The position numbers and the translations under genes were made by a program. DNA of 64,000 bases from Actinoplanes lutulentus (lineage in GTDB: Bacteria > Actinomycetota > Actinomycetes > Mycobacteriales > Micromonosporaceae), in assembly GCF_003259845.1 (NCBI RefSeq), contig NZ_QLMJ01000003.1:62001-126000 (forward strand). The letters are read 5' to 3'. The notes under the pieces were generated by a model. That model saw only the letters and a list, made by a program, of their open reading frames with translations, did not search any database and was not told the DNA's origin. Shown piece by piece: positions 50,853-59,166 of this stretch. Position 1 is the first letter of the stretch; every line of letters starts with the position of its first letter.

Positions 50853-52385
50853 GTGAGTGACAGCCTCGCTGCCGTCCCGCTGCGGTTCGAGATCCTCGGT
50901 CCGGTGCGGGCGTTCCGAGGTGCCGAACGCGTTGACCTGGGCCCGGCCAAACAACGCGCCGTCCTCGCTGTCCTGCTGCTCAGCCCCGGCAAACCGGTGC
51001 CCGTGCACCGGATCATCGACGCGGTCTGGGGCGACGATCCGCCGGAGAACGGCCCCAACGTGGTGCAGAAGTACGTGGCGGGACTGCGCCGCGTACTCGA
51101 CCCGGACCGCGTGCCACGCACTCCCGGCGAGTTGCTCGCGCTCACCGACGGCGGGTACGTACTCCGTGCCGTCACCCTCGACGCGGACGACTTCCGGGCC
51201 CGGCTGGCCCGCGCCGACGCCGAGCGTCAGGCCGGCAATGTGACCGAGGCGGCCGGGATCGCGCACGACGCGCTCGATCTGTGGCACGGCGAGGCACTCG
51301 GCGGGCTGACCGGCCCGGTCTTCGAGACGGCCCGCAACCGGCTCGCCGAGGAGCAGGCCAGCGCCTGGGAGCTGTGGGCCGAGATCGAGCTCAGCCAGGG
51401 CACCGACAGCGGACTGCTCTCCGAGCTGGGCCGCCTGGTCGAGGAGTTCCCGCTGCGCGAGGGGTTACGGGCGCAGCTGATGATCGCGTTGCAGCGCGCC
51501 GGGCGGCAGGCCGAGGCGCTCGCCGCGTTCCGGGACGCCCGGGAGTACTTCCTGGACCAGCTCGGCGCGGAGCCGGGTGAACGCATGCAGGAGGCGCACC
51601 GGCGGATCCTGCGGGACGAGGCGGTCTACGTCGAGGCGGTTGACCCGTGGGCCGGGCGGGACGTGACACCGCAGGTGACGGTGGTGCCCGCTTTTGCCCC
51701 GCCTCCGCCTGTGTCTCTGCCTTTTCCTCAGCCCTTGCCCCCGGTTTTTTCGCCGCCTCATCGATCGGAGGTGCGGTGGCTCGAGGTTCTGGCCGCCGCG
51801 GCTCTGCCGATCGTCGTCTGCACCTTCGGCAGCTGGATCTGGTTCGCCTGGGCGGCGGCACAGCGCAGGACCCGGCACGAGCTGGTCGCGGCGATCGTGT
51901 ACTTCGCCGGGTTCATCGCGGTGATCGTCCTGTTCGCGATCAACCCGGCCCCGCTGGAGAGCGACGATGTCAGCGGCGCCGAGGAGGCCGCGGTGCTGCT
52001 CGCGGCGATCCTCTCGCTGACCGCCTCGGTGCACGGCGCGATCCTCGCCGCGCACGGCGGCGACAACCGGCAGGCGCGGGCACGACGCCAACTGGCCCGC
52101 CAGTTCGCGGCGGTCGACCCGGCCGGCGCCCGGCAGGCCGGCATCGGACGGCCAGACCTGCTGCGCGCGTTCGACGACGGCGGGCTGCTCGACCTCAACC
52201 ACGCGCCGGTACAGGAGATCGCCCGGTTACGCGGTGTCGGGCCGGCCGAGGCACAGCGGATCGCCCAGGACCGTTACCAGCGCGGCCCGTACCTGCAGAC
52301 CTCGGATCTGGTGACCCGGGGGCTGCTGGCCCCGGCGACGCTGCGGCGGATCGAGCCGTGGCTGATCTGCGTGCCGCCGGGCTGA
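50853..52385 (+). CDS. SARP/BTAD transcription factor fused to membrane helices and C-terminal HhH domain
   Basis: A 510-residue protein. Residues 1-90 are an OmpR-type winged helix (LRFEILGPVRAFRGAERVDLGPAKQRAVLAVLLLSPGKPVPVHRIIDAVWGDDPPE), 95-250 a BTAD (VTLDADDFRARLARADAERQAGNVTEAAG ... AFRDAREYFLDQLGAEPGERMQEAHRRIL), then a Pro/Phe-rich linker, about three TM segments (316-340, 352-372, 385-410), and a C-terminal helix-hairpin-helix (LLDLNHAPVQEIARLRGVGPAEAQRIAQDRYQRGPYLQTSDLV) of ComEA/DUF655 type. The order DNA-binding, BTAD, membrane, HhH is unusual. GTG start with AGGAGGG nine bases upstream. It lies next to the conservon. Confidence 0.85.
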   Translation: MSDSLAAVPLRFEILGPVRAFRGAERVDLGPAKQRAVLAVLLLSPGKPVPVHRIIDAVWGDDPPENGPNVVQKYVAGLRRVLDPDRVPRTPGELLALTDGGYVLRAVTLDADDFRARLARADAERQAGNVTEAAGIAHDALDLWHGEALGGLTGPVFETARNRLAEEQASAWELWAEIELSQGTDSGLLSELGRLVEEFPLREGLRAQLMIALQRAGRQAEALAAFRDAREYFLDQLGAEPGERMQEAHRRILRDEAVYVEAVDPWAGRDVTPQVTVVPAFAPPPPVSLPFPQPLPPVFSPPHRSEVRWLEVLAAAALPIVVCTFGSWIWFAWAAAQRRTRHELVAAIVYFAGFIAVIVLFAINPAPLESDDVSGAEEAAVLLAAILSLTASVHGAILAAHGGDNRQARARRQLARQFAAVDPAGARQAGIGRPDLLRAFDDGGLLDLNHAPVQEIARLRGVGPAEAQRIAQDRYQRGPYLQTSDLVTRGLLAPATLRRIEPWLICVPPG

Positions 52386-52391
52386 GTGGCC

Positions 52392-52991
52392 TTACCGACG
52401 TCCCGCTGCTGTCAGCTGGCGCCGGGCAACGTATTCCACGAGCTCGATCAGCACGTTGCGGGCAGCAGCCTGGTCACGGGCGTCGAAGAGCACCACCGGG
52501 ACACCCGGGTCCAGGTCGAGCGCACGGCTCACCGCGTCCGGCGCGAAGCGCTGGTGGGTGTCGAAGCAGTTGACCGCCACCACGAACGGCGTGCCACGCT
52601 GCTCGAAGTAATCGATCGACGGGAAGCAGTCGGCCAGCCGCCGCGTGTCGGCCAGCACCACGGCACCCAGCGCACCCTGCGACAACTCGTCCCAGAGGAA
52701 CCAGAAACGGTCCTGCCCGGGAGTGCCGAAAAGGTAGAGCTGGAGATCCTCGGTGATGCTGATCCGGCCGAAGTCCATGGTCACCGTGGTGGTGGTCTTA
52801 CCCTCCACCCCGGAGACATCGTCGGCGCCCTCGGCGCCGGTCAGGACCTCTTCGGTCTGTAGTGGCCGGATCTCGCTGACCGAGCCGACCATCGTCGTCT
52901 TACCCGCCCCGAAACCTCCGGCTATGAGGATCTTGAGCGCGGTGGGAATGCGCGACGAGCCGCCGTTGCGGTCAGAGCGCACGGAGTCCAT
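52392..52991 (-). CDS. cvnD: Conservon GTP-binding protein CvnD
   Basis: A 199-residue Ras-like small GTPase of the conservon/MglA-like family. P-loop GGFGAGKTT (25-33), the switch and G3 region DFGRISITEDLQLYLFGTPGQDRFWFLWDELS, and VVAVNCFDT in place of the usual N/TKxD. It works with the roadblock protein, DUF742 protein and sensor kinase encoded just upstream to transmit a membrane signal. The ATG at 52991 is used; the frame continues upstream inside the DUF742 gene. Overlaps that gene by 20 bp. Confidence 0.93.
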   Translation of the reverse strand: MDSVRSDRNGGSSRIPTALKILIAGGFGAGKTTMVGSVSEIRPLQTEEVLTGAEGADDVSGVEGKTTTTVTMDFGRISITEDLQLYLFGTPGQDRFWFLWDELSQGALGAVVLADTRRLADCFPSIDYFEQRGTPFVVAVNCFDTHQRFAPDAVSRALDLDPGVPVVLFDARDQAAARNVLIELVEYVARRQLTAAGRR

Positions 52992-53358
52992 TGACAACCG
53001 CCTTGAGAACGTCGACGTCGTGCGGCGCAGTCGCCGCCGGAGGTTCGTACAGCGCGATGAGGCCCGCTGAGCGTAGATCACCGAGGAACACTCGGACCAC
53101 ACCGATCGAGAGGTCCAGTTGGGACGCCAGCTCGACCACCGAGATCGGCTCCCAGGCCGCGGCGACGATGCCGTGGTGCTCCGGCTGGAGCTGCGGACCG
53201 ATCGGCAGATCGGGAACGGTGGCGACCACGAACGCGACCAGGTCGAAGTCGCCACCCGACGGCGCGACCCGTCCACCTGTCATCGCGTACGGCCGGACCA
53301 CCGGTCCCGCGTCGGAGTCCAGCCAGTCGTGTGTCACACGCGGCTGCTCAGAGGGCAT
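52972..53358 (-). CDS. cvnC: Conservon DUF742 protein CvnC
   Basis: A 128-residue winged-helix-like DUF742 protein. VRPYAMTGGRV, VVATVPDLPIGPQLQPEHHGIVAAAWEPISVVELASQLDLSIGVVRVFLGDLRSAGLIALY is the family signature, with the HTH in ISVVELASQLDLSIGVVRVFLGDL. It is third in the cvnABCD operon; a regulatory role in controlling the GTPase or transcription is presumed. It overlaps cvnB by 11 bp and cvnD by 20 bp. Confidence 0.93.
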   Translation of the reverse strand: MPSEQPRVTHDWLDSDAGPVVRPYAMTGGRVAPSGGDFDLVAFVVATVPDLPIGPQLQPEHHGIVAAAWEPISVVELASQLDLSIGVVRVFLGDLRSAGLIALYEPPAATAPHDVDVLKAVVNGLRAL

Positions 53359-53767
53359 CGGACGGCGCCAGAACCGACCGATCCGGCGCGCTCATGATCT
53401 GACCGACCCGGGTCACCAGCATCGCCATCTCGTAAGCGATCAGGCCCAGATCCGCGTCGGCGGACGCGAGCACGGCCAGGCACGCTCCCTGGCCGGCGGC
53501 CGTCACGAAGAGGAACGCCTCCTCCATCTCGACCACGGTCTGGCGTACCTGACCGGCGCGGAAATGCCGGCTCGCTCCCTTGGCGAGGCTCTGGAAGCCG
53601 GCCGCCATGGCAGAAAGGTGTTCGGCGTCCTCACGACTCATCGCCGCCGAGGCGCCGAGCATCAGCCCGTCGGCCGAAAGCACCACGGCCTGCTGCGCGG
53701 TTGGCACCCGTTCGACGAGGTCGTCGAGGAGCCAAGTGAGGTTCGCGCTCTGCTTAGTCTGTGCCAC
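53348..53767 (-). CDS. cvnB: Conservon roadblock/LC7 protein CvnB
   Basis: A 139-residue roadblock/LC7 protein, the regulator of small GTPases in this system. NLTWLLDDLVERVPTAQQAVVLSADGLMLGASAAMSREDAEHLSAMAAGFQSLAKGASRHF followed by VRQTVVEMEEAFLFVTAAGQGACLAVLASADADLGLIAYEMAMLVTRVG is the full domain. GTG start at 53767, sharing one base with the cvnA stop (TAGTG). Confidence 0.95.
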   Translation of the reverse strand: MAQTKQSANLTWLLDDLVERVPTAQQAVVLSADGLMLGASAAMSREDAEHLSAMAAGFQSLAKGASRHFRAGQVRQTVVEMEEAFLFVTAAGQGACLAVLASADADLGLIAYEMAMLVTRVGQIMSAPDRSVLAPSDAL

Positions 53768-56445
53768 TATGCGTCCTTCTCCAGCCTGAGGTTCTCACCG
53801 GTGCCGTGCGCGCGGTCGCCATCCGCTGCTTCGGTCCCGGATGCTGCGTTGTCCCGAGCCGCCGCGACATCGACGAGGGCCGGGAAGCTGACGGTATCGT
53901 CCGGATTCACCGGAGGTTCGGTGCCTTCGGACTCGGTGCGGGCCGCAGCGACACGGCCACGGGTGGTGCCGAGCTGCAAGGCGCTCATGAGCGTACGGAC
54001 CTGTTCCGGGCTGCGTTCCGGCGCGGTGGATTCCCGCTCCACAACGGGTTTGCGCAGCTGCGGCGCGAGGCTCGCCTGGCGTACCCGCTTCGGCAGTCCG
54101 TCGAGGCCGATCTCGCCGGTCGGCTCCTCGTCGAGCATCTCCAAAGGAGACGGTCCCCGCTGAGCGGGAACCCGCGGCGCCCGCGGCGCCTGCGGCGCCG
54201 TCTCACTCTCGCTCACTGCCGGACCGGAGTTCCTGGGTACGGAACGCGGCGCCACCGTCAGCTCGGAGGGCATCTCCAGAGCCTCGTTGGGCGTGCGGCG
54301 CACCCGCCGGCGCTGGACCAGTCCCTCGACGCTCAGCTCCTCGGCGACGAGGCTCGGCGCCGGGCCGCCCGGGTCCGCGGTGACGTGGTGTGTCTCCTCG
54401 TCGGTGGATGCCCGGCGACTGGCGACGGTCACCTCACGCAGCTCTTCGCCGCCCTGCCACTGGAGTTCCGCCAGCGATTTCCGCAGCGGGTCCTCGTCGC
54501 CCGAACCGACCAGCGGCGCGTTCCAGCCACCGGACGATCCGCCGCCCGGCCCGGCCGGCAGTGCGGGCGCGCTGGTCACCAGGTCGCCGGGGATCAGCAC
54601 GATCGCGGTGATGCCGCCGTACGCGGAAGCGCGCAACGAGACCCGGATCTGATGCCGGCCGGCGAGCTGGGCCACCACGAAGAGGCCGAGGCGGGCGCTG
54701 TCGGTCGGGTCGAAGTCCGGCGGCTCGGCGAGGCGGCGGTTCGCCTCCTCGATCGCCTCGGGGCTCATGCCCAGGCCACGGTCCTCGATCTCCAGGGCGT
54801 ACCCGTTCGGCAGCACCTGGCCGATCACCTGGACGCGGGCGTGCGGCGGGGAGAACGACGCCGCGTTCTCGATCAGCTCGGCGAGCAGATGGATCACGTC
54901 GCCGACCGCGCGGCCGTAGACCGCCGAGGAGGTGATGGCCCGGATGTCGACCCGCTTGTAGTCCTCCACCTCGCTGATCGCGCCGCGGACGACGTCGATC
55001 ACCGGGACCGGGTTGCGCCAGCCGCGGCCGGGTGCCGCACCGGCGAGAATGACCAGGTCCTCGGCGTGCCGCCGCATCCGGGTGGCGAGGTGGTCGACCC
55101 GGTACAGATCTTCGAGCTCCTGCGGCTCGGTCTCGCGGCGCTCCATCCGGTCCAGCAGCGAGAGCTGGCGGTGCAGCAGGGTCTGGCTGCGCCGGGCGAT
55201 GTTGAGGAAGACCTCGTTGATGCCGCGGCGGACGTTGGCCTCGTCGACCGCCGACTGCACGGCGGTGCGCTGCACCTCGTTGAACGCGCGGCCGAGCTGG
55301 CCGATCTCGTCGCCGCCGTACTCCAGCGGGGGCGTCTCGACCACGACGTCGACGGGCTCGCCGCGCTGGAGCCGGCGGACCACCGAGGGCAGCCGCTCCG
55401 ACGCCATCTCCAGGGCCTCGCGCCGCAGCCGGATCAGGCGGCCGACGATCGACCGTCCGAACCGGACCGAGACGAGGATCGAGAGGACCAGGGCGGCCAG
55501 GCCGAGCAGGCCGGCCACGCCGAGCCAGAGCAGCACGCTGGCGGCCAGCGGCGTGGCGTCCTGCGCGACCTTGTCGACCTGGCGCAGCACGAAGTCGCTG
55601 AGCTCGGCGTTCGTCCGGTCGTACGTCGGCTGCCAGTCCTCGCCGGAGACCGGCGGCGGCCCGCCCGCGTAGCTGTCGCCGATCAGCTTGTTCTGCATGA
55701 TGTCGAGGACGATGAACGACGAACTGGTGACGACTCGCGCGTACTCACCGCGGGACGCGTCCGGCATGTCGTCGACACCGGATTTGAGCAGGTAGCGCGA
55801 GTTGGCGATGTCCTCGATCAGGACGCCGCGGTTGATCGCGTTGATGAATCCCGCGGTGTTCGCCCCGGCCAGCATCGCGTCGACGCGGCTCAGGTGCTCC
55901 AGCCCGCGGAGCGCGTCGATCAGGCCGCGGACCTCACGGTCGACCCGCTCGTGGAAGAAGATCGCCGCGGAGGTGGACACCTCGAACGCGGCGTCGATCA
56001 TGCTGCTGAAGTCACGCATGACCGGGAGTACGTCCTTCTCCACCCGGTCGTCGACCCGGTTGCGGGCCGCCGGCAGGCCGTCCAGCAGGAGAGTCAGGTC
56101 GTTGACCCGGGCGGTCACCGTCTCGGTCAGGTCCGCGTCGCCGATGGCCTCGCGGAGCACGCTGACCGCCTGATCGGTCGCGGCACGCTCGCGGTTGAGG
56201 TCGGTCGCGGACGGCTTCGCGGCGGAGACGTAGATCGTGGAGAAGTGCCGCTCGCGCTGAAGCTGAGCGATCAATTGCAGTCCCGGGTTACCGAGCTTGT
56301 GTACCGCGTCGCGTGCTTCGAGCAGGTTCAGAGCCGGTCCGGCGGTCACCACGGTCGCGAACACCCATAGCGCGAGCAGCGCGACGAGAGGCACCGCGAC
56401 CATCGCGGTGATCTTCGAACGGATCGACCAGTTACGGCTTCTCAT
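53767..56445 (-). CDS. cvnA: Conservon sensor kinase CvnA (NIT domain)
   Basis: An 892-residue membrane kinase. TM1 (about 10-32) and TM2 (about 303-327) flank an extracytoplasmic nitrate/nitrite-sensing-type helical domain (NIT; LQRERHFSTIYVSAA). Then come HAMP (about 328-395), a kinase-like helical region without a clear H-box (NIARRSQTLLHRQLSLLDRMERRE), and an ATPase domain: ELIENAASFSPPHARVQV (N-box), DRGLGMSPEAIEEAN and LGLFVVAQLAGRH. A 250-residue Pro/Glu-rich tail follows, characteristic of CvnA proteins. It heads the operon; the signal is unknown. Confidence 0.95.
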   Translation of the reverse strand: MRSRNWSIRSKITAMVAVPLVALLALWVFATVVTAGPALNLLEARDAVHKLGNPGLQLIAQLQRERHFSTIYVSAAKPSATDLNRERAATDQAVSVLREAIGDADLTETVTARVNDLTLLLDGLPAARNRVDDRVEKDVLPVMRDFSSMIDAAFEVSTSAAIFFHERVDREVRGLIDALRGLEHLSRVDAMLAGANTAGFINAINRGVLIEDIANSRYLLKSGVDDMPDASRGEYARVVTSSSFIVLDIMQNKLIGDSYAGGPPPVSGEDWQPTYDRTNAELSDFVLRQVDKVAQDATPLAASVLLWLGVAGLLGLAALVLSILVSVRFGRSIVGRLIRLRREALEMASERLPSVVRRLQRGEPVDVVVETPPLEYGGDEIGQLGRAFNEVQRTAVQSAVDEANVRRGINEVFLNIARRSQTLLHRQLSLLDRMERRETEPQELEDLYRVDHLATRMRRHAEDLVILAGAAPGRGWRNPVPVIDVVRGAISEVEDYKRVDIRAITSSAVYGRAVGDVIHLLAELIENAASFSPPHARVQVIGQVLPNGYALEIEDRGLGMSPEAIEEANRRLAEPPDFDPTDSARLGLFVVAQLAGRHQIRVSLRASAYGGITAIVLIPGDLVTSAPALPAGPGGGSSGGWNAPLVGSGDEDPLRKSLAELQWQGGEELREVTVASRRASTDEETHHVTADPGGPAPSLVAEELSVEGLVQRRRVRRTPNEALEMPSELTVAPRSVPRNSGPAVSESETAPQAPRAPRVPAQRGPSPLEMLDEEPTGEIGLDGLPKRVRQASLAPQLRKPVVERESTAPERSPEQVRTLMSALQLGTTRGRVAAARTESEGTEPPVNPDDTVSFPALVDVAAARDNAASGTEAADGDRAHGTGENLRLEKDA

Positions 56446-56755
56446 CAGGCTCCGCCCGAGGGGTTCGGTAGGAAACGATCAATGCGCCGGCCTGCCCCGA
56501 CGGCCGATCAGAATGGGACGGCCGCCGCGTCCGGGCGCACGCGCTCCGGAAGAATACGTAATGACGTGCGTCTCAGCTAGCTCCCCGGTCTCCCGGATGC
56601 TGGGCATCCGTCCCGTTTGTCCAGCCAGATCGGCGTGCGATCTTTTTAAAGAGATCGTCGGGGTTACGACAGTGCGCCCTGACGCGGAACGTGAACCCGA
56701 GGGTTGGCGCCCGGTATCAGGTGGGAATACCTCCTATGGAAGAAGGAGGAACCCG
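56446..56755. other. Divergent promoter region between cvnA and 56756 gene
   Basis: 310 bp. It holds a CGATCT-N8-AGATCG palindrome with an A/T core (about 56639-56658), a plausible operator or weak terminator, and a GAAGGAGG Shine-Dalgarno for the gene at 56756. No gene is seen. Confidence 0.5.
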
Positions 56756-57442
56756 ATGTCCGCCACCGTCACCATCATCCTGATCGTCGTCGTCCTGCTG
56801 GTCCTGGCAGCGGTCGCCGTCGTCGCTGTCCCGGCACTGCGGCGCCGCCGGCTCCAGCAGACGTTCGGCCCCGAGTACGACCGTGTGGTCGCCGACACCG
56901 GCAACCGCACCGAGGCGGAGCGCGAGCTGAACGAGCGCACCAAGCGGCACGCCCAGTTCGAGCTGAGCCCGCTGTCGCCGGAGTCGCGGTCGAAGTACTC
57001 CGCCGCGTGGGAAGAAGTCCAGATCCGTTTCGTGGACGACCCGAAGGAAGCGGTCTCCACCGCCGACGAGCTGGTCACCAAGCTGATCACCGAGCGCGGG
57101 TACCCGACCGGCGATTACGACGAGCACCTCGCCAACCTGTCGGTCGAGCACGCCTCCACGCTGGAGCACTACCGGTCCGCTCACGACATCAGCGTGCGCA
57201 GCAAGAACGACGAGACCGAGACCGAGGACCTGCGTCAGGCCCTGGTCCATTACCGCGCCCTGTTCGCCGACCTGCTCGGCGAAGAGCCGGTCGCAGGCAC
57301 CAGCACCAGCACCCCGGCCCCTCGCACTCCTGCCGACGACACGATCGCGGACGATGCGCCGGCTCGCACCGTGACAGACACTGAGGACACCGCCCCCGAA
57401 CCCGGCGTCGCGCGCTCCCGCCCCGACGCCACCAGCCGCTGA
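56756..57442 (+). CDS. Single-pass membrane protein with RFVDDP domain (228 aa)
   Basis: A 228-residue protein: TM at about 5-27 (VTIILIVVVLLVLAAVAVVAVPAL), then a basic patch and a mainly helical cytoplasmic domain. AAWEEVQIRFVDDPKEAVSTADELVTKLI (84-111) and EDLRQALVHYRALFADLLGE (157-176) recur in the protein encoded immediately downstream, so this is a shared domain, name unknown. The tail is Thr/Pro/Asp-rich. GAAGGAGG precedes the ATG. It pairs with the 57455 gene and is divergent from the conservon. Confidence 0.82.
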   Translation: MSATVTIILIVVVLLVLAAVAVVAVPALRRRRLQQTFGPEYDRVVADTGNRTEAERELNERTKRHAQFELSPLSPESRSKYSAAWEEVQIRFVDDPKEAVSTADELVTKLITERGYPTGDYDEHLANLSVEHASTLEHYRSAHDISVRSKNDETETEDLRQALVHYRALFADLLGEEPVAGTSTSTPAPRTPADDTIADDAPARTVTDTEDTAPEPGVARSRPDATSR

Positions 57443-57454
57443 GGAGCACCAACG

Positions 57455-58477
57455 ATGCGCTTCTTCTCCAACGATGCCAAGGACAACGTCGAGGACCAGG
57501 ACACCACCGACCGGGCCGGGCAGGACACGCCCGCGGCGGAGGTTCCCCAGCAGCGGGCCGGATCACCGTGGCAGCACGGCCCGGCCGACACCCGGGACCC
57601 GCTCGATTCTCGTGACCCGCTCGATGCCCGCGATTCTCGGGACTCGCTCGATTCTCATGACTCGCTTGACGCCCGCGATTCGCTTGACGCCCGCGATTCC
57701 CTTGATGACCGGCTGCCGGAGTCGGACGCCGACCGGACCGTTGCGATCGACACCGCCGACCAGGACAAGACTGTTCCGATCGGTGCGCGAAGCGACAAGC
57801 CCGCCTATTCGGACGAGACGGGCCGGCACGTGCAGGACGAGACGGTCGACCTGCCGCTTGAGGACAAGGCCACCGCGATCGACGAGCCTGCCGGCACCGG
57901 CAAGCGTGACGATGCCTACGAGCCCGCCGATGCCTACGAGCCGGTGGACACCTACGAGGAGAAGGACGCCGACGCGTTGAAGCGGGACGATGACACGGCG
58001 TTTGAGGACAAGGCGTTTGAGGACAAGGCCGCAGTGGTCGACGAGCCCAAGAGCGAGCCCGAGCACAAGCCTGAGCACGAGGCCGTGACCGAACCCGTGA
58101 CTGAGCCCGAGGCCAAGACTGAGCCTGAGCTCGTGACCGAGCCCGTGATCGAGCCTGAGCCCGTGGTCGAGCCGGAGTCCACCACCGAGACCGCGCCCGT
58201 CGTTGTTCCCGTTGCCGACGGTCCTGTGGCGTTCTTCCCCACCGGTGAGACCCAGGCGCTGAAGGACCGCTGGCGTGACGTGCAGCTGCGTTTCGTCGAC
58301 GACCCGAAGGCCGCCACCGGCGAGGCTGCCACGCTGGTCGACGAGGCCGTCGACAAGCTCACCACCGCGCTGCGTGATCACCGCGGTTCCCTTGCCAAGG
58401 GAACCGATGACACCGAGTCGTTGCGGGTGGAGCTTCGTGCGTACCGAGACATCCTGGACCGGCTCCTCGGCCTGTAG
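57455..58477 (+). CDS. Acidic repeat protein with RFVDDP domain (340 aa)
   Basis: A 340-residue very acidic protein without signal or TM. Residues about 45-90 contain a tandem RDSLDA-type repeat (DPLDSRDPLDARDSRDSLDSHDSLDARD); 130-250 is Glu/Asp/Lys/Pro-rich (EDKAFEDKAAVVDEPKSEPEH). The last 80 residues, RWRDVQLRFVDDPKAATGEAATLVDEAVDKL ... ESLRVELRAYRDILDRLLGL, repeat the domain of the upstream protein. It starts 12 bp after that gene, so the two are an operon. Such a low-complexity acidic arm may interact with a basic partner. The function is unknown. Confidence 0.8.
   Translation: MRFFSNDAKDNVEDQDTTDRAGQDTPAAEVPQQRAGSPWQHGPADTRDPLDSRDPLDARDSRDSLDSHDSLDARDSLDARDSLDDRLPESDADRTVAIDTADQDKTVPIGARSDKPAYSDETGRHVQDETVDLPLEDKATAIDEPAGTGKRDDAYEPADAYEPVDTYEEKDADALKRDDDTAFEDKAFEDKAAVVDEPKSEPEHKPEHEAVTEPVTEPEAKTEPELVTEPVIEPEPVVEPESTTETAPVVVPVADGPVAFFPTGETQALKDRWRDVQLRFVDDPKAATGEAATLVDEAVDKLTTALRDHRGSLAKGTDDTESLRVELRAYRDILDRLLGL
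57590..57712 (+). repeat. In-gene tandem repeat encoding RDSLDA units
   Basis: Roughly seven units of 15-18 bp around the core GACTCGCTTGACGCCCGC, in frame. Variation between units is mostly at third positions, so the peptide is under selection or the expansion is recent. Confidence 0.7.
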
Positions 58478-58492
58478 ATCTCGCAAGGCAGA

Positions 58493-58524
58493 AAGGGAGG
58501 GGAGCCGAATGGCTCCCCTCCCTT
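58493..58524. terminator. Bidirectional terminator
   Basis: Perfect 14-bp stem (58493-58506 with 58511-58524), loop GAAT, followed by GATGTTTCTGTTT. It serves the convergent 57455 and 58539 genes. Confidence 0.92.
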
Positions 58525-58538
58525 GATGTTTCTGTTTG

Positions 58539-59072
58539 TCAGTTGATCGTGAAGCTCGACAGCGGTGCGCCGCCACCGGCGTCCTCGGACGGCTCCGGAT
58601 CCTCGCTGACCTCGCCGGTCGGCTCCTCGGAGGGATCCGGCACGGGCTCTTCGTCGAGCGACGGGCTCGGCGAGGCGCTGGGCTCACCGGGTGCGCCGGA
58701 CTCGCTGGGTTCGCTGATGGACGGCACGGCTGACGGGCTGGACGGCGCGGCCGGCGACGGCGACGAAGAGCTGGGTGTCACGACGATCGCGGCCGCGGAG
58801 CTCGACGACGAGCGCGCGGGAGACGGGCTCGGCGAGGTCGTGGTGGCGGTCGGGTTGGGGTAGACCTGGATCCAGTCCGCCTGGTCCGGTGTCTCACCGG
58901 CGCCGACGCCACCGAAGTCCATGTCCGTCGCGGGGTACTGCTCCTCGCCAACCGGGGCGGGACGCTCGTTCGGCGCGACGTTGACGGTGCCCAGCTGAGC
59001 GCCGAGCCAGAGGGCCGGGCCGAGCCCGACCGAGACGATTGCCCCGAAGAGCGTCAGTGGACCGCGTTCCAT
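58539..59072 (-). CDS. Small secreted or membrane-anchored Ser/Pro/Glu-rich protein
   Basis: A 177-residue protein starting MERGPLTLFGAIVSVGLGPALWLGAQLGTVNVAP: one N-terminal helix (about 6-28) acting as anchor or signal. Then NERPAPVGEEQYPATDMDFGGVGAGETPDQADWIQVYPNPTA, followed by a long Ser/Pro/Ala/Glu stalk-like tail. No cysteine lipobox is present. No family is recognised. GGAGGG precedes the ATG at 59072; the frame upstream of this is not gene-like. Ends convergent with the 57455 gene. Confidence 0.75.
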   Translation of the reverse strand: MERGPLTLFGAIVSVGLGPALWLGAQLGTVNVAPNERPAPVGEEQYPATDMDFGGVGAGETPDQADWIQVYPNPTATTTSPSPSPARSSSSSAAAIVVTPSSSSPSPAAPSSPSAVPSISEPSESGAPGEPSASPSPSLDEEPVPDPSEEPTGEVSEDPEPSEDAGGGAPLSSFTIN

Positions 59073-59166
59073 GAGCGCCCTCCCCCGGTATGGAGACGAT
59101 CGTCGCGCCTCAACCGCTGACCCTGCTACCCAATTCAGCCGACGGTGAAGCGAACATCTCCCGAGG

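Noticed and set aside
53761..56370. 869-codon plus-strand open frame
   Set aside because: It is antisense to cvnA, which has clear domains; long antisense frames are expected in high-GC DNA and this one has no domain or start signal.
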